This document shows, in pieces, positions 46,071 to 55,784 of a stretch of 64,000 nt of DNA. The notes beneath the pieces were generated by a model that was not told where the DNA came from, searched no databases, and saw only the letters and a program-made list of their open reading frames with translations. Position numbers and translations under genes: made by a program. The DNA is from Lachnospiraceae bacterium. Lineage in GTDB: Bacteria; Bacillota; Clostridia; Lachnospirales; Lachnospiraceae. Every line of letters begins with the position of its first letter. The stretch's first letter is position 1. Where the stretch lies: NCBI GenBank assembly GCA_017450065.1, contig JAFSYI010000096.1, forward strand, positions 1 through 64,000, given 5' to 3'.

Positions 46071-49000
46071 CTAATCATCCAGATCCTTATCTATCAGGTT
46101 AACGGACACAAGCGTTGACACGCCCTTCTCCTGCATTGTTATCCCGTACAGCCTGTCAGCCTGTTCCATCGTTCCTCTTCTGTGAGTTATCACAATGAAC
46201 TGGGTATGCTTTGTAAGCTTGTGAAGATAACCTGCGAATCTTCCTACGTTTGACTCATCAAGCGCTGCTTCTATCTCATCCAGCAGACAGAACGGAGACG
46301 GTTTTAAGTTCTGTATGGCAAACAGGAGCGCTATCGCAGTCAGGGCTTTCTCGCCTCCCGACAGCTGCATCATGTTCTGCAGCTTCTTTCCGGGCGGCTG
46401 TGCTATTATCTTAATACCCGCTTCCAGGATGTCCTCTTCTTCCTGAAGCTCCAGGCTTCCCTTTCCTCCTCCGAACATCTCCTTAAACACCTTGTCGAAT
46501 TCAGAGGCTATATCCTTGAACTTCTCCGCGAACCGGGCTCTCATTGCCTCATCGAGCTCTGCAACAATGTTTGAGAGTGTTTTCTCAGCCTCTACAAGAT
46601 CATCATGCTGACCCTTAAGGAAGCCGTATTCTTCCATAAGTGTCTTATACTCCTCTATGGCATTAACATTTACATCACCAAGAGCTTTTATCGCATCCTT
46701 TACCTCTCTTATGGATCTTCTTATCGCCCCCGGGTCCTTAAGGCTTTCATCCCTTAACTGTCCTGCCGTTGAAAGACTCAGCTCATATTCATTCCAGATA
46801 TAGGAAACAAGATTTCCCTGATCCTCTTCCACCCTGTCCTTCTGTGAATTAAGCCTCATGACCTCTTTGTCAAGTGAATTGATCTTATTGTTGATCTTCT
46901 CGGTAGCCTCGAAGAATGAATTCTGTTTCTTGAGCAGCTCCTCCTTTTCGGCCATGGTCCTGTTCAGGAAATCCTCGTCACTGTCCTTGCTGTCCGCAGA
47001 AGCCGCAAGGGTTTCGTTTATCTGTACTATATTTGAATTTCTTACTTCGATCTCTTTATCCTCAGCTCCTATCCTTGTATTTATCTCCTCAAGTTCCTCG
47101 CGGAGCCTCTTTATCTCCGTATCGGTACGTTCAACATTGGATGCGGCATGCTCTGCATCCCTGTGCAGGGTATTTACCTTAAGTTCGATATCGGAAGACT
47201 TAATAACACGCTCCGACTCAATATCCCTTAATTCCTCGAGCTCCTTACCGCAGTCCTGTATTATCTTCTTAAGCTCATTCTCACTGTTCTCCGATTCGGC
47301 AAGCTTAACTCCGGTCTCTTCCTTACCGGTGCTTATCTTAGCGAGCTGATCTTCAATTTCCCTGTTATCCTTCTTCAGCCGTTCATAACCGCTTACCGTA
47401 TCACGCTTGATCTCCTCTGCCCTGTCCACGTTCATCTGGGCCGTATTCTGCATTACGGCCTGCTCCTTAAGGCTCTCCTGCAGTTCCTCAATCCTCTTTC
47501 TGACAGCTCTCCTGTTATCCTTGATATTCTCTATGTCATCCATTATCTTCTCGACATTTTTAAGGGATTTACGGACTGTTTCCTCCAGCTCCTCTATTTC
47601 CCTCTTCCTTCCGAGAAGATTGCTCGCATTCTTGAACGCTCCGCCGGCCAGGGATCCGCCCGGAGTAAGATACTCTCCTTCAAGCGTAACTATCCTTAAC
47701 AGATAATTGTATTTCCTTGCCATTAAAAGCGCATTATCCACATGATCTACTACAATTATGGCTCCGAGCAGCTGGCTCACCACGTCGCTGTATTTTTTGT
47801 CCGCCTTAACCAGTTCGGAAGCCATGCCGATAAAGCCCTTCTCATCCCTTACGGACGGTTTATCGAACTCTCCTCTGTCCTTTACACTCGTAAGAGGCAT
47901 AAAGGTCGCACGCCCGCCCTTTGTTTCTTTGAGCATGCGGATCATCTTCTTGGCTACTTCCTCATCTTCCGTTACGATATTCTGTATATTTCCGCCAAGA
48001 GCCGTTTCCACTGCGGTCTCGTATTCCCTGTCAACGGATATGATATCCGCAATAACTCCTATAATGCCTTTATTCTTTTCCTTATGCTCCATCACCCGCT
48101 TGATGCTTCCGCCATATCCGTCATAACGTTCCGCAATGTTCTTCATGGCATCAAGCCTGGATTTTTCCTTATGATAACCAATCTGGGCCTGTGAAAGTTT
48201 CCTGTCGCTTTCCTCAAGCTCAGTCTTAAACTGCGCTACCTGTTCCTCCAGTATCTCACGCTCCTGATCGGTCTTTAAGATGGACGCTGTGATATCATTA
48301 AGCTCTTTATAGAGATTCTTAAGCTCCTCCTCCTGCTCCTTCTCCTCGGATTTGGCACGAAGCAGACGGCTCTGTACCTGTGCTCTCTGTATCTTGGCCT
48401 GTTCAAGCATGGTATCATACTTGGTAATATCAGCCTTGATGGTGGCACGTTCATTAAGCATCTGCATAATGGCGCTCTGATTCTTCTCTATTATCCCGTT
48501 TAATTCCTCAATCCTTGCCTGAACCCCGCCAAGCTCCTTCTTGGCCTCATCCCTTGTTACGGTCAGCTCCTTAAGGGCTGTATCTATTTCGGCCTTTGCC
48601 AGGTCAAGCTGTTCCTTCTCCTTTATCTGTTGATCAAGTCTTTCGCTTAAGGATTCCTTCTGTTCAATATAATGCTCCCTGCTTGTCTCGGCCGACTTTA
48701 TTGCCTGTTCGTTCAGGGTTATCTGACTCTTAAGGCGTTCCTTCTTAAGCTCACCCTCGGTCAACTGTTTTCTCTTTTCCTCGATCTGGCCATCGAGGGT
48801 CTTTATACGTTCCTCTACCTCCGAATACTCGCCCTTCAGGCTCTCGTATTTGCCTCTGTTTTCGTTAAGGTCTTCATTGGCGATCGACAGCTTCTCGGAA
48901 AGCTCACGCAGCACATCACCTGTCCTTCCCGATTCGATAAGGAACAGATTGACGTCGAGTCTTTTAAGCTCTTCCTTTTTGCCAAGATACTCTCTGGCCG

Positions 49001-49631
49001 TCTTACTCTGTTTGCCAAGCGGCTCTATCCGCTTCTCTTTTTCGGCCAGGATATCATCAACCCTCACCAGATTGGCCTGTTCGCTTGCAAGCTTCTTAAG
49101 TGCCGTATCCTTTCTCTTCTTGAATTTTACGATTCCTGCAGCCTCATCAAAGAGTTCCCTTCTTTCCTCCGGTTTGCCGCTCAGTATCTTATCTATCTGT
49201 CCCTGTCCAATGATCGAATATCCTTCCTTACCTATACCGGTATCATAGAACATTTCATAGACATCCTTAAGGCGGCATGGCGAGCCGTTAATAAGATACT
49301 CACTCTCACCGGATCTGTATACACGTCTTGACACGGTTACTTCTTCATAATCCGTGGCAAGCGTGTGATCCGAATTGTCAAGCGTTATTGCAACATATGC
49401 GTATCCCATGGGCTTACGCATCTGAGTTCCGGAAAAAATGACATCCTGCATGTTAGCACCGCGCAGCTGCTTTGCGCTCTGTTCACCGAGCACCCATCTT
49501 ACCGCATCCGCAACATTGCTCTTTCCGCTTCCGTTGGGACCTACTATTCCGGTGATCCCGTTATGAAAGTTAAATACTATTTTATTTGCAAAGGATTTAA
49601 ACCCGTGTATCTCAACACTCTTTAAATACAT
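46071..49631 (-). CDS. smc: Chromosome segregation ATPase Smc
   Basis: Smc is the 1186-residue core of bacterial condensin. The N-terminal head has Walker A VGPNGSGKSNVADAVRW; long coiled coils (about 170-500 and 660-1020) flank a hinge (about 510-650, GVIADIISVDREYETAVETAL and the GGSLAGGAF glycines); the C-terminal head has the signature LSGGEKALTAIALLFA and Walker B PFCLLDEIEAALDE. Its partners ScpA and ScpB are encoded at 21881-23460. It follows rnc by 33 bases. Confidence 0.98.
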   Translation of the reverse strand: MYLKSVEIHGFKSFANKIVFNFHNGITGIVGPNGSGKSNVADAVRWVLGEQSAKQLRGANMQDVIFSGTQMRKPMGYAYVAITLDNSDHTLATDYEEVTVSRRVYRSGESEYLINGSPCRLKDVYEMFYDTGIGKEGYSIIGQGQIDKILSGKPEERRELFDEAAGIVKFKKRKDTALKKLASEQANLVRVDDILAEKEKRIEPLGKQSKTAREYLGKKEELKRLDVNLFLIESGRTGDVLRELSEKLSIANEDLNENRGKYESLKGEYSEVEERIKTLDGQIEEKRKQLTEGELKKERLKSQITLNEQAIKSAETSREHYIEQKESLSERLDQQIKEKEQLDLAKAEIDTALKELTVTRDEAKKELGGVQARIEELNGIIEKNQSAIMQMLNERATIKADITKYDTMLEQAKIQRAQVQSRLLRAKSEEKEQEEELKNLYKELNDITASILKTDQEREILEEQVAQFKTELEESDRKLSQAQIGYHKEKSRLDAMKNIAERYDGYGGSIKRVMEHKEKNKGIIGVIADIISVDREYETAVETALGGNIQNIVTEDEEVAKKMIRMLKETKGGRATFMPLTSVKDRGEFDKPSVRDEKGFIGMASELVKADKKYSDVVSQLLGAIIVVDHVDNALLMARKYNYLLRIVTLEGEYLTPGGSLAGGAFKNASNLLGRKREIEELEETVRKSLKNVEKIMDDIENIKDNRRAVRKRIEELQESLKEQAVMQNTAQMNVDRAEEIKRDTVSGYERLKKDNREIEDQLAKISTGKEETGVKLAESENSENELKKIIQDCGKELEELRDIESERVIKSSDIELKVNTLHRDAEHAASNVERTDTEIKRLREELEEINTRIGAEDKEIEVRNSNIVQINETLAASADSKDSDEDFLNRTMAEKEELLKKQNSFFEATEKINNKINSLDKEVMRLNSQKDRVEEDQGNLVSYIWNEYELSLSTAGQLRDESLKDPGAIRRSIREVKDAIKALGDVNVNAIEEYKTLMEEYGFLKGQHDDLVEAEKTLSNIVAELDEAMRARFAEKFKDIASEFDKVFKEMFGGGKGSLELQEEEDILEAGIKIIAQPPGKKLQNMMQLSGGEKALTAIALLFAIQNLKPSPFCLLDEIEAALDESNVGRFAGYLHKLTKHTQFIVITHRRGTMEQADRLYGITMQEKGVSTLVSVNLIDKDLDD

Positions 49632-49664
49632 AGCTTTCTCCGTTACTGCCGGTTTCCGTAAAAC

Positions 49665-50357
49665 TTATTTATCTTTTATGAAGCCAAGCTTCTTCATCGC
49701 CTCATATGCGGCCTTCTGTTCGGCTCTTTTTTTGGAGCTCCCGATTCCTTCACCCATGACCACACCGTCTATCAATACATTGACCGTGTATTTCTTATCA
49801 TGATCCGGCCCGGTCTCGCTTATCAGATCATAATCCATAACAGATCCTTTCTCCTGTACATATTCCTGAAGGGTAGTCTTGGAATCCCTGAATTCAATTT
49901 TATTTCTGTAATCCGTCAGCACATACTCCTTTATGAAACCGGCTGCCTGCTCAAGACCTCCGTCAAGATACAGGGCTCCTATCGTTGCCTCAAACACATC
50001 CGATATGATCGATTCCCTCGATCTTCCCCCGGTCTTTTCTTCGCCCTTTCCAAGAAGGATATAGTCCTTTAGAGAAAGAGCCTTCGCGCAGTAGGCAAGC
50101 GTTGGTTCGCACACCAGCGAAGCTCTCATCTTGGTCATCTCTCCCTCTTTCATTTTGGGATTGTCCTTATACAGAAAATCACTTACCGTAAGCTCAAGAA
50201 CCGCGTCTCCCAGGAACTCCAGTCTCTCATAATCCTTTGCCGACCGCTTTTCATTCCTGTAGGAGCTGTGAGTGAGCGCTCTTATAAGGAGCTTCTCGTC
50301 CCTGAAGGTATATCCGATTTTTTCCTGAAGCTGTTTATAGCCGTCTGATAGATTCAC
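49665..50357 (-). CDS. rnc: Ribonuclease III
   Basis: RNase III cleaves double-stranded RNA in rRNA and mRNA processing. The catalytic domain has the signature ERLEFLGDAVLELTVSDFLY with the metal-binding acidic residues, and a C-terminal double-stranded-RNA-binding domain contains TTLQEYVQ and the GSSKKRAEQKAAYEAMKKL helix. Length 230 is typical. The start is a GTG at 50357 with AAGGGG 8 bases upstream. A terminator-like hairpin lies in the 70-base gap after acpP, so rnc is probably reached by read-through. Confidence 0.96.
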   Translation of the reverse strand: MNLSDGYKQLQEKIGYTFRDEKLLIRALTHSSYRNEKRSAKDYERLEFLGDAVLELTVSDFLYKDNPKMKEGEMTKMRASLVCEPTLAYCAKALSLKDYILLGKGEEKTGGRSRESIISDVFEATIGALYLDGGLEQAAGFIKEYVLTDYRNKIEFRDSKTTLQEYVQEKGSVMDYDLISETGPDHDKKYTVNVLIDGVVMGEGIGSSKKRAEQKAAYEAMKKLGFIKDK

Positions 50358-50384
50358 AAATATATCCCCTTATGATAAATTCAT

Positions 50385-50413
50385 AAAAAAAATGTGCGTG
50401 AGCACATTTTTTT
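50385..50413 (-). terminator. Terminator or attenuator between acpP and rnc
   Basis: AAAAAAAATGTGC (50385-50397) and GCACATTTTTTT (50402-50413) form a stem with a GTGA loop and a T-run, 15 bases after the acpP stop. As there is no room for a promoter before rnc, it may act as a partial terminator that reduces read-through. Confidence 0.75.
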
Positions 50414-50427
50414 CTGCTTAATAAAGC

Positions 50428-50658
50428 CTAGCTCAATGCATTTCTGATCTGTTCGGCCACATCTCCGACCGTCACGATCTTCTCGGCATCCTCATTTGAT
50501 ATTTCCACGTCGAAGGTTTCCTCAATACCCATTATTATCTGGAAAACATCAAGCGAATCGGCTCCAAGGTCATCCGTGAACCTTGTCTCCTCCGTTATCT
50601 CGTTCTCGTCAACATTAAGCACCTCTGCAATTATCTTCTTAAGCTTCTCCAGTTCCAT
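50428..50658 (-). CDS. acpP: Acyl carrier protein
   Basis: A 76-residue acidic carrier for fatty acid synthesis with the phosphopantetheine site GADSLD (Ser35). The ATG at 50658 follows GGAGAG by 7 bases; a TTG 18 bases upstream lies within the ribosome binding site and is not used. It follows plsX by 33 bases. The fabD and fabG genes usually found between plsX and acpP are missing here. Confidence 0.96.
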   Translation of the reverse strand: MELEKLKKIIAEVLNVDENEITEETRFTDDLGADSLDVFQIIMGIEETFDVEISNEDAEKIVTVGDVAEQIRNALS

Positions 50659-50691
50659 AATGTAACTCTCCTTCAATAATCTGTATTGCCC

Positions 50692-51690
50692 CTACACTAC
50701 ATTTATCACTTCATTTATCTTCTTGTTTATTTCCTGCTCCTTAAATGTAATACACTGCCGGATGGATGTGGATATCTCTTTATGTGTTGCATTTCCGTGA
50801 GTCTTTACCACCAGCCCGTTAAGTCCGAGAAGAGGCGCTCCGCCGTACTCCGTTGCATCAAATCTCTTAAGCGTCTTCTTAAGCACCGGCTTGACCAGCA
50901 TATATGCAAGCCTGGTCCTTACCGATGTCATGAAGGTCTCCTTAAGTGCTCCTATCATTGTCTTTCCGACGCCTTCATACATCTTAAGTGCCACATTCCC
51001 TGCGAAGGCCTCGCATACTACGACATCTGCCGTACCTTCCGGTATCTCACGTGCCTCAACACTTCCTATGAAATTGATCTCCGGACAGTTCTTAAGAAGA
51101 GGATATGTCTCTTTAACAAGCATGTTGCCCTTCTCTTCCTCAGCCCCTATATTAAGTATTGCTACCTTGGGACTTTTAACGCCGAGAACATGCTCCATAT
51201 ATATCGATCCCATCTTCGCAAACTGAACAAGATGGGACGCCCTTGCATCCACATTGGCACCACAGTCTATAAGAAGAGATATTCCCTTATCCGTCGGGAA
51301 TACAGGTGCCAGAGGCGGTCTTTCAACGCCCTTGAGCCTTCCCACTATAACCTGTCCGCCTACCAGTATTGCTCCGGAACTTCCCGCAGAGACAAATGCA
51401 TCACAGGTCCCGTCCTTTACCAGATTAAGTCCTTTTACGATAGATGAATCCTTCTTCCTGCGGATGGCCATGACAGGCGCTTCCCCGGTTTCTATAACCT
51501 CGGGAGCATCGACGATCTCCACCCGCGAAGGGTCATACTGGTATTTCTTTAATTCACTCTCGATAACGTCCTTCTTTCCGCATAAAAAAACACGGATATC
51601 ATTGCCGGAAGCGATCGCATTAACCGCACCCTTAACCGGCTCGACAGGCGCATTATCCCCTCCCATTACATCTACAGCTACACTAACCAT
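50692..51690 (-). CDS. plsX: Phosphate acyltransferase PlsX
   Basis: PlsX turns acyl-ACP into acyl-phosphate, the donor for PlsY in phospholipid synthesis, acting at the inner face of the membrane. Family motifs VAVDVMGGDNAP at the N-terminus, SAGSSGAIL, PVFPTDKGISLLIDCGANVDA and the ending GGAPLLGLNGLVVKTHG are visible. ATG 51690 is preferred, with AAGGG 9 bases upstream; ATG 51699 lies too close to that site. A TTGCTT-17-TATATT promoter is about 55 bases upstream. Confidence 0.96.
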   Translation of the reverse strand: MVSVAVDVMGGDNAPVEPVKGAVNAIASGNDIRVFLCGKKDVIESELKKYQYDPSRVEIVDAPEVIETGEAPVMAIRRKKDSSIVKGLNLVKDGTCDAFVSAGSSGAILVGGQVIVGRLKGVERPPLAPVFPTDKGISLLIDCGANVDARASHLVQFAKMGSIYMEHVLGVKSPKVAILNIGAEEEKGNMLVKETYPLLKNCPEINFIGSVEAREIPEGTADVVVCEAFAGNVALKMYEGVGKTMIGALKETFMTSVRTRLAYMLVKPVLKKTLKRFDATEYGGAPLLGLNGLVVKTHGNATHKEISTSIRQCITFKEQEINKKINEVINVV

Positions 51691-51746
51691 ACTCTTCATC
51701 CCTTGTATCCGTCATAAGGTTATACCCCAAAGGGTCTCCGTATCTT

Positions 51747-51775
51747 AATATACAGAAGATTATCCTAAAAAGCAA
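51747..51775 (-). promoter_or_regulatory. Promoter of plsX-acpP
   Basis: Minus-strand TTGCTT (51770-51775), 17 bases, TATATT (51747-51752), directly downstream of the rpmF terminator. A short ACCC/GGGT hairpin lies in the leader. Confidence 0.65.
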
Positions 51776-51784
51776 GGATGAAAC

Positions 51785-51822
51785 GAAAAGAAAAAAAGCT
51801 CCGGAAGCATTGCCTCCGAAGC
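51785..51822 (-). terminator. Terminator after rpmF
   Basis: GCTCCGGAAG (51798-51807) and CCTCCGAAGC (51813-51822) form a 10-bp stem with two G-U pairs in RNA and a 5-base loop. A run of seven or more T residues follows on the minus strand. It lies 20 bases after the rpmF stop. Confidence 0.85.
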
Positions 51823-51842
51823 CTGGTTTCACTACGGTTATA

Positions 51843-52022
51843 TTATTCCTGGGGGATGATCTCCTTCTTGTTGTATGAACCGCAGGCCTTACATACTCTG
51901 TGAGGCATCATAAGTTCACCGCACTTGCTGCACTTAACCAATGCAGGAGCGCTCATCTTCCAGTTAGCCCTTCTCTGGTCTCTGTGACCCTTTGAAGATT
52001 TATTCTTAGGACAAATAGACAT
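51843..52022 (-). CDS. rpmF: 50S ribosomal protein L32
   Basis: A 59-residue basic protein with the L32 core KNKSSKGHRDQRRANWKM and two CxxC pairs (C31, C34, C44, C47), so it is the zinc-binding form. The ATG at 52022 follows AAGGAGGTG. It has its own strong promoter and a terminator. The DUF177 (yceD) gene that often precedes rpmF is absent; pta lies upstream instead. Confidence 0.96.
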   Translation of the reverse strand: MSICPKNKSSKGHRDQRRANWKMSAPALVKCSKCGELMMPHRVCKACGSYNKKEIIPQE

Positions 52023-52098
52023 CTCGTTACACCTCCTTTATCTGCTGTATATATCTACCTGCTGTCATATCAGCCGGAATTTAATTCGCACTTAGACG

Positions 52099-52127
52099 AG
52101 TATACATACAGGAACGGCATTTGTCAA
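52099..52127 (-). promoter_or_regulatory. Strong promoter of rpmF
   Basis: Minus-strand TTGACA (52122-52127), 17 bases, TATACT (52099-52104). It begins 20 bases after the pta stop and gives a leader of about 70 bases. Confidence 0.88.
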
Positions 52128-52146
52128 GGTGTTTATCAATGTTTTT

Positions 52147-53148
52147 TCAGGAAATCTGCGCCTGCACAGCGGTCAGAGCCACAACACCCACTATATCATC
52201 CGCAGTACATCCCCTCGACAGATCGTTAACCGGGCGTGCAAGTCCCTGGAGCATAGGTCCGTATGCTTCAGCCTTTGCCAGCCTTTCAACCAGCTTATAT
52301 CCGATATTTCCGGCATCGAGATTAGGGAAGATCAGCACATTGGCATGACCGGCTATATCACTTCCCGGAGCCTTGGCTGCTGCCACCGACGGAACCAGTG
52401 CGGCATCTGTCTGAAGCTCCCCGTCTATCGTAAGGTAAGGATACTTATCCTTTGCGATCTCCGTAGCTCTTACCACCTTGTCCACAAGCTCATGCTTTGC
52501 GCTTCCCTTTGTTGAATGTGAAAGCATTGCGATTATCGGCTTCGCACCAACGAGGTTTGTAAAGCTCTTTGCCGATGAATTGGCTATGGCGGCAAGCTCC
52601 TCCGAATTGGGATCCTGGTTAAGGCCGCAGTCCGCAAACAGGAAGGTTCCGTTTTCACCGTATATGCAGTCCGGTACATCAAGGATGAAAAATCCCGAAA
52701 CGAGTTCAACACCCGGTGCCGTCTTCAATACCTGAAGCGACGGTCTTAAAACATCGGCCGTAGCATGACATGCACCCGCAACCATTCCGTCCGCATCCTT
52801 CATCTTTACCATCATAACCCCGAACATAAGGTTATCATTAAGCAGTCTTTCCCTGGCCTTTTCGGGAGTCATGCCCTTGTTCTTGCGAAGCTCATACAGA
52901 GTATCCGCATACAGATCGAACTTGTCCGTATTCTCGGGATCTATTACCGTGATCCTTGAAAGATCGAGCTCCAGCCACTTTGCTCCCTCCATTATCTTTT
53001 CTTCCTTGCCGACCATGATTATATCGGCTATATGCTCCTTAAGTATCTTGTCTGCCGCAATAAGTGTTCTCCTGTCATTACTCTCGGGCATAACAATCTT
53101 CTTAACATCCTGTCTTGCCCTGTCCTTGATCCTGTCAATAAATCCCAT
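52147..53148 (-). CDS. pta: Phosphate acetyltransferase
   Basis: Pta interconverts acetyl-CoA and acetyl phosphate in the acetate pathway. The 333-residue enzyme of the short class shows [64 protein letters not shown] and [20 protein letters not shown] 53148 ([13 protein letters not shown]) is chosen with GAAGG 7 bases upstream; in-frame starts up to 53184 add a few charged residues. Acetate kinase, usually the next gene, is not here. A perfect palindrome overlaps its promoter, suggesting repressor control. Confidence 0.95.
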   Translation of the reverse strand: MGFIDRIKDRARQDVKKIVMPESNDRRTLIAADKILKEHIADIIMVGKEEKIMEGAKWLELDLSRITVIDPENTDKFDLYADTLYELRKNKGMTPEKARERLLNDNLMFGVMMVKMKDADGMVAGACHATADVLRPSLQVLKTAPGVELVSGFFILDVPDCIYGENGTFLFADCGLNQDPNSEELAAIANSSAKSFTNLVGAKPIIAMLSHSTKGSAKHELVDKVVRATEIAKDKYPYLTIDGELQTDAALVPSVAAAKAPGSDIAGHANVLIFPNLDAGNIGYKLVERLAKAEAYGPMLQGLARPVNDLSRGCTADDIVGVVALTAVQAQIS

Positions 53149-53221
53149 ACCCATACCTTCTTTCTCTTCTCTTTTTGTAACCATTCAGAACAGCATATAT
53201 ATAAACCGTCCGGTCATCTTT

Positions 53222-53277
53222 ATCATAGCGCAAACCATACTTGTATACAAGTATAAAAGCTGATTTTTATTGTGCAA
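53222..53277 (-). promoter_or_regulatory. pta promoter with an 18-bp palindromic operator
   Basis: ATACTTGTATACAAGTAT (53237-53254) is a perfect palindrome, of the TTGTATACAA style bound by some GntR-family repressors. It overlaps two possible minus-strand promoters: TTGCAC-16-TATACT (53250-53277) and TTGTAT-17-TATGAT (53222-53250). Either way a bound protein would block pta transcription. The repressor is not in the window as far as I can tell. Confidence 0.6.
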
Positions 53278-53567
53278 AATCAGATACAAAAGATTATTTC
53301 TTTTATTGATATGTTTTTATCCTTCATATGCTCTCTCCGGATTTGTTATAAATCTGATTATAACACGCTGAAGTCTGTCCTAACAATAATTCTTGTAAAG
53401 CTTTTGAAAAATATCCCCAGGCACTATGCGTTTACAATAAAATTTGGTACAATATAATTAATTTACAGTCTTGTTATCATCTTTAAGGCAAATAGTCGTA
53501 ATAATCCCGGACGGACAAAATACACTGCGTTTTTCTGTCACGGATTCATTAACTGTACAGGTGGATC
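53278..53567. other. Divergent intergenic region between pta and the sensor kinase gene
   Basis: This AT-rich gap between divergent genes holds the kinase promoter (53431-53458) and an imperfect inverted repeat, GTTATAAATC with GATTATAAC, at 53345-53364. I see no open frame with a credible ribosome binding site and no known RNA in it. Confidence 0.5.
53431..53458 (+). promoter_or_regulatory. Promoter of the hybrid sensor kinase-tmcAL unit
   Basis: Plus-strand TTTACA (53431-53436), 16 bases, perfect TATAAT (53453-53458). The predicted start leaves a leader of about 100 bases. Confidence 0.65.
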
Positions 53568-55784
53568 ATGTATATAAAGATAATATACGTTTTCGTATAC
53601 TGCCTGGCGGCAGGCAGTATATTCATAACGCTCAACTACATAAGCAGGCTTAAGAAAAGCTATGCGTTAAGTCTGAAAAAGGCAATGATAGCAGCGCTTG
53701 TTGCGATCATCGCGAATATCGCGATAGCCCTTTCTTTTAATGAGCTGACTGCCCAGACAGCTTACTGCTTCTACTTTGCCTCGATTGACTGGATCCTGTT
53801 CCATCTGTTCGGCTTCTGCCTGTCCTACACAGAGCACGATGAAGAAAAGCACAGGCTGAAGCTGCCCGCATTCATAGTAATGTCCGCCGATAACGCATCC
53901 ATATTTCTTAATATAATATTCGGTCACTGTTTCTATATATACCGTAATTATGCACACAGTACCGTGTTTTTCCAAACCGGCTTTCTGCCCATGTATTACG
54001 TTCATCTCGCTATCGATTATGTGGCGGTCCTGTTATCCTTTATCTTTATAATCTACCGGATCAAAAAGAACTACAGCTTCTACAGGACAAAATATATCCT
54101 TATACTCTCGGTTCTTCTGCTTGTTGTCGCCCTTAACATTATCTATATGGCCATGTCTCTTCTGCTTGATGCATCAGTCATTTTTTACGGGGTAGCGGGT
54201 GCGCTCATAAGCTTCAGCATACATACCTTTGTGCCGAGAAATCTTATGATAGAAAGCATAGGGACTGCAGTAAATGAAATGAACGAAGGTCTTATCCTGT
54301 TCGATATAAATGATTCCTGCATTTATGCAAATGATTTTGCCGTAAAACATTTCGGTATCGATGCTTCATGCTTTACGCCGGAGGACGAACCCATAGCAAC
54401 AGTCTCACGTGAACTCGGCAGCACATCCGAGGGCTTTGTTGATCATACCTGGGAAATAGAGGGAAGCGGCGGTTCTGAAACAAGGAACTACCGTTTCAAG
54501 TTCAAGAAACTGTCTGACAGTAAAGGACGGCCTATCTGCTCTTATTACATGATCGAGGATACCACAGAGGAAGTATCATATCTTAACCAGATAAAGGAAG
54601 CCCGTGAAAATGCTGACTACGCCAACAGTGCCAAGAGCACCTTCCTTGCCAATATGTCTCACGAGATACGCACTCCTCTCAATTCCATCCTCGGAATGAA
54701 TGAGCTTATCATGCGTTCATCAGGCGACCCGCTCATCCGTGTGTATTCGATGAACATTAACTCTGCCGGCGATGTGCTTCTTAACATAATCAACGATGTA
54801 CTTGATTTCTCCAAGATAGAAGCCGGAAAAACAGAGATACATCCACATGACTATGAGCCGTACAAGATCCTCAGGGACTGCTTCTATTTCTTTGAAATGG
54901 TTGCGGAGAAGAAGAATCTGTATCTGCATATAAAGTGTGATCCCGAGCTTCCTTCGGGATTATACGGTGATTCACGCCTTATAGGACAGATCCTGTCCAA
55001 TATAGTCTCAAATGCCGTTAAATACACCAATTCAGGCGGTGTCACTCTGGATATGACCTTTGATGAAACAGGAAAAGACTCCCTCGATCTTATCATCGAG
55101 GTTACCGATACGGGAATAGGAATAAAGCAGGAGGACATTCCTCTTCTGTTCGATTCCTTCAAACGCATAAATGAAGAACAGACTGCTTCGATACAGGGTA
55201 CGGGACTGGGGCTTGCCATTACAAAGGAGCTTGTTGCTCTCATGGACGGAAGCATAAATGTAAAGAGTGAGCCGGGTAAGGGAAGCTGCTTTACGGTAAT
55301 CCTTCCTCAGTCTGTTTCCGATCACTCCCCTATCGGACCTCTTGTGAATCCGGTATCAAACAAGATACCCAAATACAAGGAAAGCTTCAAGGCACCCGAT
55401 GCGCACATCCTTCTTGTGGATGATTCGTCCACCAATCTTATGGTTGCGGAGGGACTGCTTCGTACAACGGATATACAGATAGATAAGGCTCTGAGCGGAG
55501 ACAGCGCCATTGAAAGGTGTGAGCACTTTAAGTACGATCTTATACTTCTCGATCACCGTATGCCGTTAAAGGACGGAATAGAAACCTTTAAGATAATCTC
55601 TTCGTCAGGTCTCAACACGGAAACACCGGTCATCATGCTTACAGCCAATGCAATAAGCGGTATGGAAGAGGAATACAAAAATATCGGCTTCTGCGACTAC
55701 CTCACCAAACCGATAAACGCCTCCGAACTCGAGACTGTTCTTATGAAACATCTTCCAAAGGATAAGGTGAAGCTGACATCATGA
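53568..55784 (+). CDS. 7TM hybrid sensor histidine kinase / response regulator
   Basis: Residues 1-225 carry about seven hydrophobic helices (a 7TM histidine-kinase N-terminus), followed by a PAS-like segment (about 230-340) starting NEMNEGLILFD. The kinase core has the phospho-accepting H365 in MSHEIRTPLN and the ATP-binding blocks SNAVKYTNSGG, DTGIGIK and GTGLGLAITKELV. A C-terminal receiver domain (LLVDDSSTN) has its phosphorylatable D662 in LLDHRMPLKDG and a TxKP motif. No Hpt or output domain is attached, so another protein must take the signal. It overlaps tmcAL by 4 bases (ATGA). A short AGGTGG precedes the ATG. Confidence 0.9.
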   Translation: MYIKIIYVFVYCLAAGSIFITLNYISRLKKSYALSLKKAMIAALVAIIANIAIALSFNELTAQTAYCFYFASIDWILFHLFGFCLSYTEHDEEKHRLKLPAFIVMSADNASIFLNIIFGHCFYIYRNYAHSTVFFQTGFLPMYYVHLAIDYVAVLLSFIFIIYRIKKNYSFYRTKYILILSVLLLVVALNIIYMAMSLLLDASVIFYGVAGALISFSIHTFVPRNLMIESIGTAVNEMNEGLILFDINDSCIYANDFAVKHFGIDASCFTPEDEPIATVSRELGSTSEGFVDHTWEIEGSGGSETRNYRFKFKKLSDSKGRPICSYYMIEDTTEEVSYLNQIKEARENADYANSAKSTFLANMSHEIRTPLNSILGMNELIMRSSGDPLIRVYSMNINSAGDVLLNIINDVLDFSKIEAGKTEIHPHDYEPYKILRDCFYFFEMVAEKKNLYLHIKCDPELPSGLYGDSRLIGQILSNIVSNAVKYTNSGGVTLDMTFDETGKDSLDLIIEVTDTGIGIKQEDIPLLFDSFKRINEEQTASIQGTGLGLAITKELVALMDGSINVKSEPGKGSCFTVILPQSVSDHSPIGPLVNPVSNKIPKYKESFKAPDAHILLVDDSSTNLMVAEGLLRTTDIQIDKALSGDSAIERCEHFKYDLILLDHRMPLKDGIETFKIISSSGLNTETPVIMLTANAISGMEEEYKNIGFCDYLTKPINASELETVLMKHLPKDKVKLTS

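Noticed and set aside
52023-52146. Small gene between pta and rpmF, such as yceD.
   Set aside because: Only a promoter and leader fit in the 124 bases; no frame encodes a DUF177 protein.
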